A stretch of 64,000 nt of DNA, from NCBI GenBank assembly GCA_023212695.1, contig JALCCG010000032.1, positions 54,968 through 118,967 of the forward strand. The letters run 5' to 3'. Positions 61,383 through 64,000 of this stretch are shown piece after piece; the first letter of the stretch is position 1; each line of letters starts with the position of its first letter. The notes under the pieces were generated by a model. It made no database searches, was not told the DNA's origin, and saw only the letters and a program-made list of their open reading frames with translations. The position numbers were made by a program, and so were the translations under genes. The DNA comes from Sporisorium sorghi. Its lineage: Eukaryota; Basidiomycota; Ustilaginomycetes; Ustilaginales; Ustilaginaceae.

Positions 61383-61685
61383 TGCGCAATGTGAAGCCAA
61401 TTTGAAGGTCATTCCCCGCCACGAAACTGTGTGAACAAGCTCTGTCGTATGCAAATGTGAAAGGGCATGAGGAAGGGCGCAGAGGCTGGGCTGTGTCAAC
61501 GCGTGAGAGCCGGAGCGACAGCAGACACACGAGCATTGGAGGCGAAAGGTGTATTTGATTTGCACGGAAAGCGGAGCGGATTACAGACTCTGAGCGACGA
61601 CGCCGGTGGGCAATCGTACGAAGCGTATCACAAGACCGCTGCTCCCTGCAAACGTGAAGCGGCTTAGGTTGTTTGATGAGAAAAT
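61383..61685. other. Convergent 3' flanks (RAV1 / ACP)
   Basis: 303 bp without a supported gene. Confidence 0.4.
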
Positions 61686-62349
61686 TTACACAGCCTCGGG
61701 GGTCTTGGCGATGTAGTCGATGGCTTGTTGCACCGTGGTGATGTTGTCGGCCTCCTCGTCGGGGATCTCCTGATCAAGCGCAACATTGCAAAGGAAAAGA
61801 AGGGTTCAGTAAGAGCGGAGAAAGAGAGCGTTGTGATGGTGGGATTGCGATGCTTACGATGGTGAACTCCTCCTCGATGGCCATGACGACCTCGACGGCG
61901 TCGAGCGAATCCAAGCCGAGGTCCGAGGTGAACGACGACGTGGCCGAGACCTGCGAAAGCGCGAGCGGACAAAGCAAACATAGTCATCGTCAGCACTGAT
62001 TCGATCCACAGTCAACACTGTACCGCAACAAAGGGACGGCATCCACAGCCGCCCCTTTGCCAGCTACGCCATCTCCACGCCCAATGAAATCGGATGCCAG
62101 GGCGAGTAGTTGGCCGTGAAAGTTTCAGAAACGCACCTTGGAGGGGTCAACCTTCTCAAAGGTCTTGAGCACATCGACGATCCTCGACTCGATGTCCGAC
62201 TTGGACAGCCCCGCCGAGGCGGCGTAGAAGCGCACGGGTGCGAAGCGGGGAGCCACGACGGCAGCACGGGGAGCAGCCTGGCGGGCGATGGCCAGAGGAG
62301 CACGGGCGCGCACGAGCGATGCGGTGGCGGATCGAAGAGCGGCAACCAT
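61686..62349 (-). CDS. ACP1: Mitochondrial acyl carrier protein
   Basis: Three exons: 62349-62137, 61950-61858 and 61769-61686, with introns of 186 and 88 bp (donors GTGCGT and GTAAGC, acceptors CGCAG and ATCAG). All junctions are in phase 0. The product is 129 residues. The first 45 are an Arg/Ala-rich mitochondrial presequence ending before the mature LSKSDIESRIVDVLK. The ACP signature LGLDSLDAVEVVMAIEEEF provides the serine (in DSL) that carries the phosphopantetheine arm. EIPDEEADNITTVQQAIDYI closes the fold. It serves mitochondrial fatty-acid and lipoate synthesis and is also a complex I and LYR-protein partner. The start is 376 bp from the divergent bL17m gene. Confidence 0.94.
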
Positions 62350-62725
62350 TGTGATATGCGAGTCTGTGTGAGAGGGTGATGTGGTGGTGGAGAAGAGTGG
62401 TAATGGCGATGCTGCTCGATGATGGCGATGAGATGCACAAAAATTGGAATATTCGAGCGCTCAGGACGACTCGGAGAGTGGTTCCAGATCGGGGAGAGCG
62501 GCCCGATTTGTTTCTGCTTAGCCCATTTTTGATCGAGCCAAAAAGGACCCGCTGAAATCCGCAGAAAAAAGTTGCTCGCTCACTCGACCGAGAACAGTTG
62601 TCGGAGCAGAGCAGCGAGAAGATTGCACTTTCAGCAAGCTACAACAGCGATATCTTTCTCCTAATCGTCGCCATCGTCCACATATTATCACCCTTCCTAC
62701 CTCTGACACATAGCGACTAGGCAAG
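62350..62725. promoter_or_regulatory. Probable bidirectional promoter of two mitochondrial genes
   Basis: 376 bp between the start codons of mitochondrial ACP (minus) and mitochondrial bL17m (plus). No specific factor site was identified; the call rests on the head-to-head arrangement and the short gap. Confidence 0.55.
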
Positions 62726-63574
62726 ATGAAGGGCCTCGCATTCCGCAAGCTCTCCCGCACCTCGTCGCATCGCAACCACCTTCTGCGCAACCTCGTTTCC
62801 TCGCTCATCCAGCACGAGCGTATCTCGACCACCGTCGCCAAAGCCAAGGAAGCGGCGCGCGAGGCAGAAAAGATCATCACACTCGGCAAGCGCGGCACGG
62901 TCCAGTCAGGCTACGGTGCCCGCGGCTACCTCTTCTCACAGCAGGAGACGCTACCCAAACTACAGGAGCTGGCGCAGCGCTATGCGAGCCGGCCGGGCGG
63001 ATACACGCGCATCCACCTGCACGGCAACCGCAAAGGCGACCATGCTCCGCGCGCGATTCTGGAGCTGGTGGACAACCCGTTCGATCTGCGCATACAGATG
63101 ACGGCACGCACGCTGGCTAAAGAGGTGTACGACCGGATCGCCAAGCGCGGCGGCGACGATATCCTCACCGGCCGCCAGTTTGATATCTCGACGATGGAGC
63201 AGGATGAGCGATTCAATGCGATCACGCGCAAAAATATCACAAAAGTCGTGCAGTACGGCGGGATGGAGGCGAGGGAGAAGCTGGTGGCCATGGCTCAGGA
63301 ACACCTGTTGCGCTTGAAGGCGACCGTGGCGGTCGAGGGTCCACGACGTGTGGATGAGGCCAAGATGGAGAGTTTGAGCGATAACAGACCGCGTGGGCGG
63401 CTATTGACCAAGCCGGTAACGGGCGCGAGGCCGATGGCGGGACAGGAGGGCGAGTATCAGCCGACGCCATTACCGGGAAAGAAGCGCAACTCGGTGATTA
63501 GGATCGGAAAGGGGGCGTTCGCAAAGCGTCTCAACTATCGCAAGGTCACTATGCCTAGCGCTGCGTCAGCGTAG
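62726..63574 (+). CDS. MRPL8: Mitochondrial large-subunit ribosomal protein bL17m
   Basis: A 282-residue intron-free protein from ATG. It begins MKGLAFRKLSRTSSHRNHLL and continues LVSSLIQHERISTTVAKAKE, the signature of bacterial-type L17. GYTRIHLHGNRKGDHAPRAILELVDNP (about 90-116) closes the conserved L17 core of about 120 residues. The remaining 160 residues are a mitochondrial/fungal extension rich in Arg, Lys and Gly. The basic N-terminus probably also directs import, as in yeast Mrpl8, because there is no separate long presequence. Confidence 0.94.
   Translation: MKGLAFRKLSRTSSHRNHLLRNLVSSLIQHERISTTVAKAKEAAREAEKIITLGKRGTVQSGYGARGYLFSQQETLPKLQELAQRYASRPGGYTRIHLHGNRKGDHAPRAILELVDNPFDLRIQMTARTLAKEVYDRIAKRGGDDILTGRQFDISTMEQDERFNAITRKNITKVVQYGGMEAREKLVAMAQEHLLRLKATVAVEGPRRVDEAKMESLSDNRPRGRLLTKPVTGARPMAGQEGEYQPTPLPGKKRNSVIRIGKGAFAKRLNYRKVTMPSAASA

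Positions 63575-64000
<426 letters not shown>

Overview
This window looks like nuclear chromosomal DNA from a basidiomycete yeast or smut of the Ustilaginales type. That placement is inference from several properties: GC-rich coding sequence, long mostly intron-free genes, short introns with GTPuNGT donors where introns occur, small intergenic gaps, and AT-rich or microsatellite-rich promoters. The proteins are ordinary eukaryotic housekeeping and regulatory families. I saw no phage, IS element, CRISPR array, rRNA operon or convincing tRNA gene.

Layout from left to right. The 3'-truncated N-terminal part of a probable transcriptional regulator lies on the minus strand (1-1266). After a 3 kb gene-poor gap come three tandem plus-strand genes: phosphomevalonate kinase (ERG8), telomerase reverse transcriptase (TERT) and a PITSLRE-type cyclin-dependent kinase. 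Three minus-strand genes follow: an RGG/poly-Q protein, an SRF1-like membrane protein and an ankyrin-CCCH zinc-finger protein. A mitochondrial helical-repeat (PPR-like) protein and a 2324-residue golgin-like coiled coil (26475-33449) are on plus. A CYS3/MetR-class bZIP factor is on minus. Gamma-COP (plus) converges on a two-exon NSE2/MMS21 SUMO ligase (minus). CTP synthase (plus) is followed by a cryptic multi-exon minus-strand gene that no single long ORF reveals, then an unrecognised 559-residue protein (plus). A spliced RPS28 gene with an 882-bp intron converges on a UPF0303 protein. Spliced RAC1 converges on a UBE2O-like E2/E3 enzyme, which is divergent from RAV1. Last comes a divergent pair of mitochondrial genes, three-exon acyl carrier protein and bL17m. 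The window ends inside a poly(A) run of at least 129 bp.

The genes do not form one pathway. Some share a compartment: gamma-COP with the golgin candidate (Golgi), and ACP, bL17m and the PPR-like protein (mitochondria). No new defence or biosynthetic system was found. The most useful leads are the cryptic spliced gene at 44.7-45.5 kb, a near-perfect CRE-type palindrome upstream of the bZIP gene, a hairpin carrying four CRE half-sites at 18.1 kb, the possible GRASP-binding tail of the giant coiled coil, and the terminal poly(A) tract that an open frame runs into.
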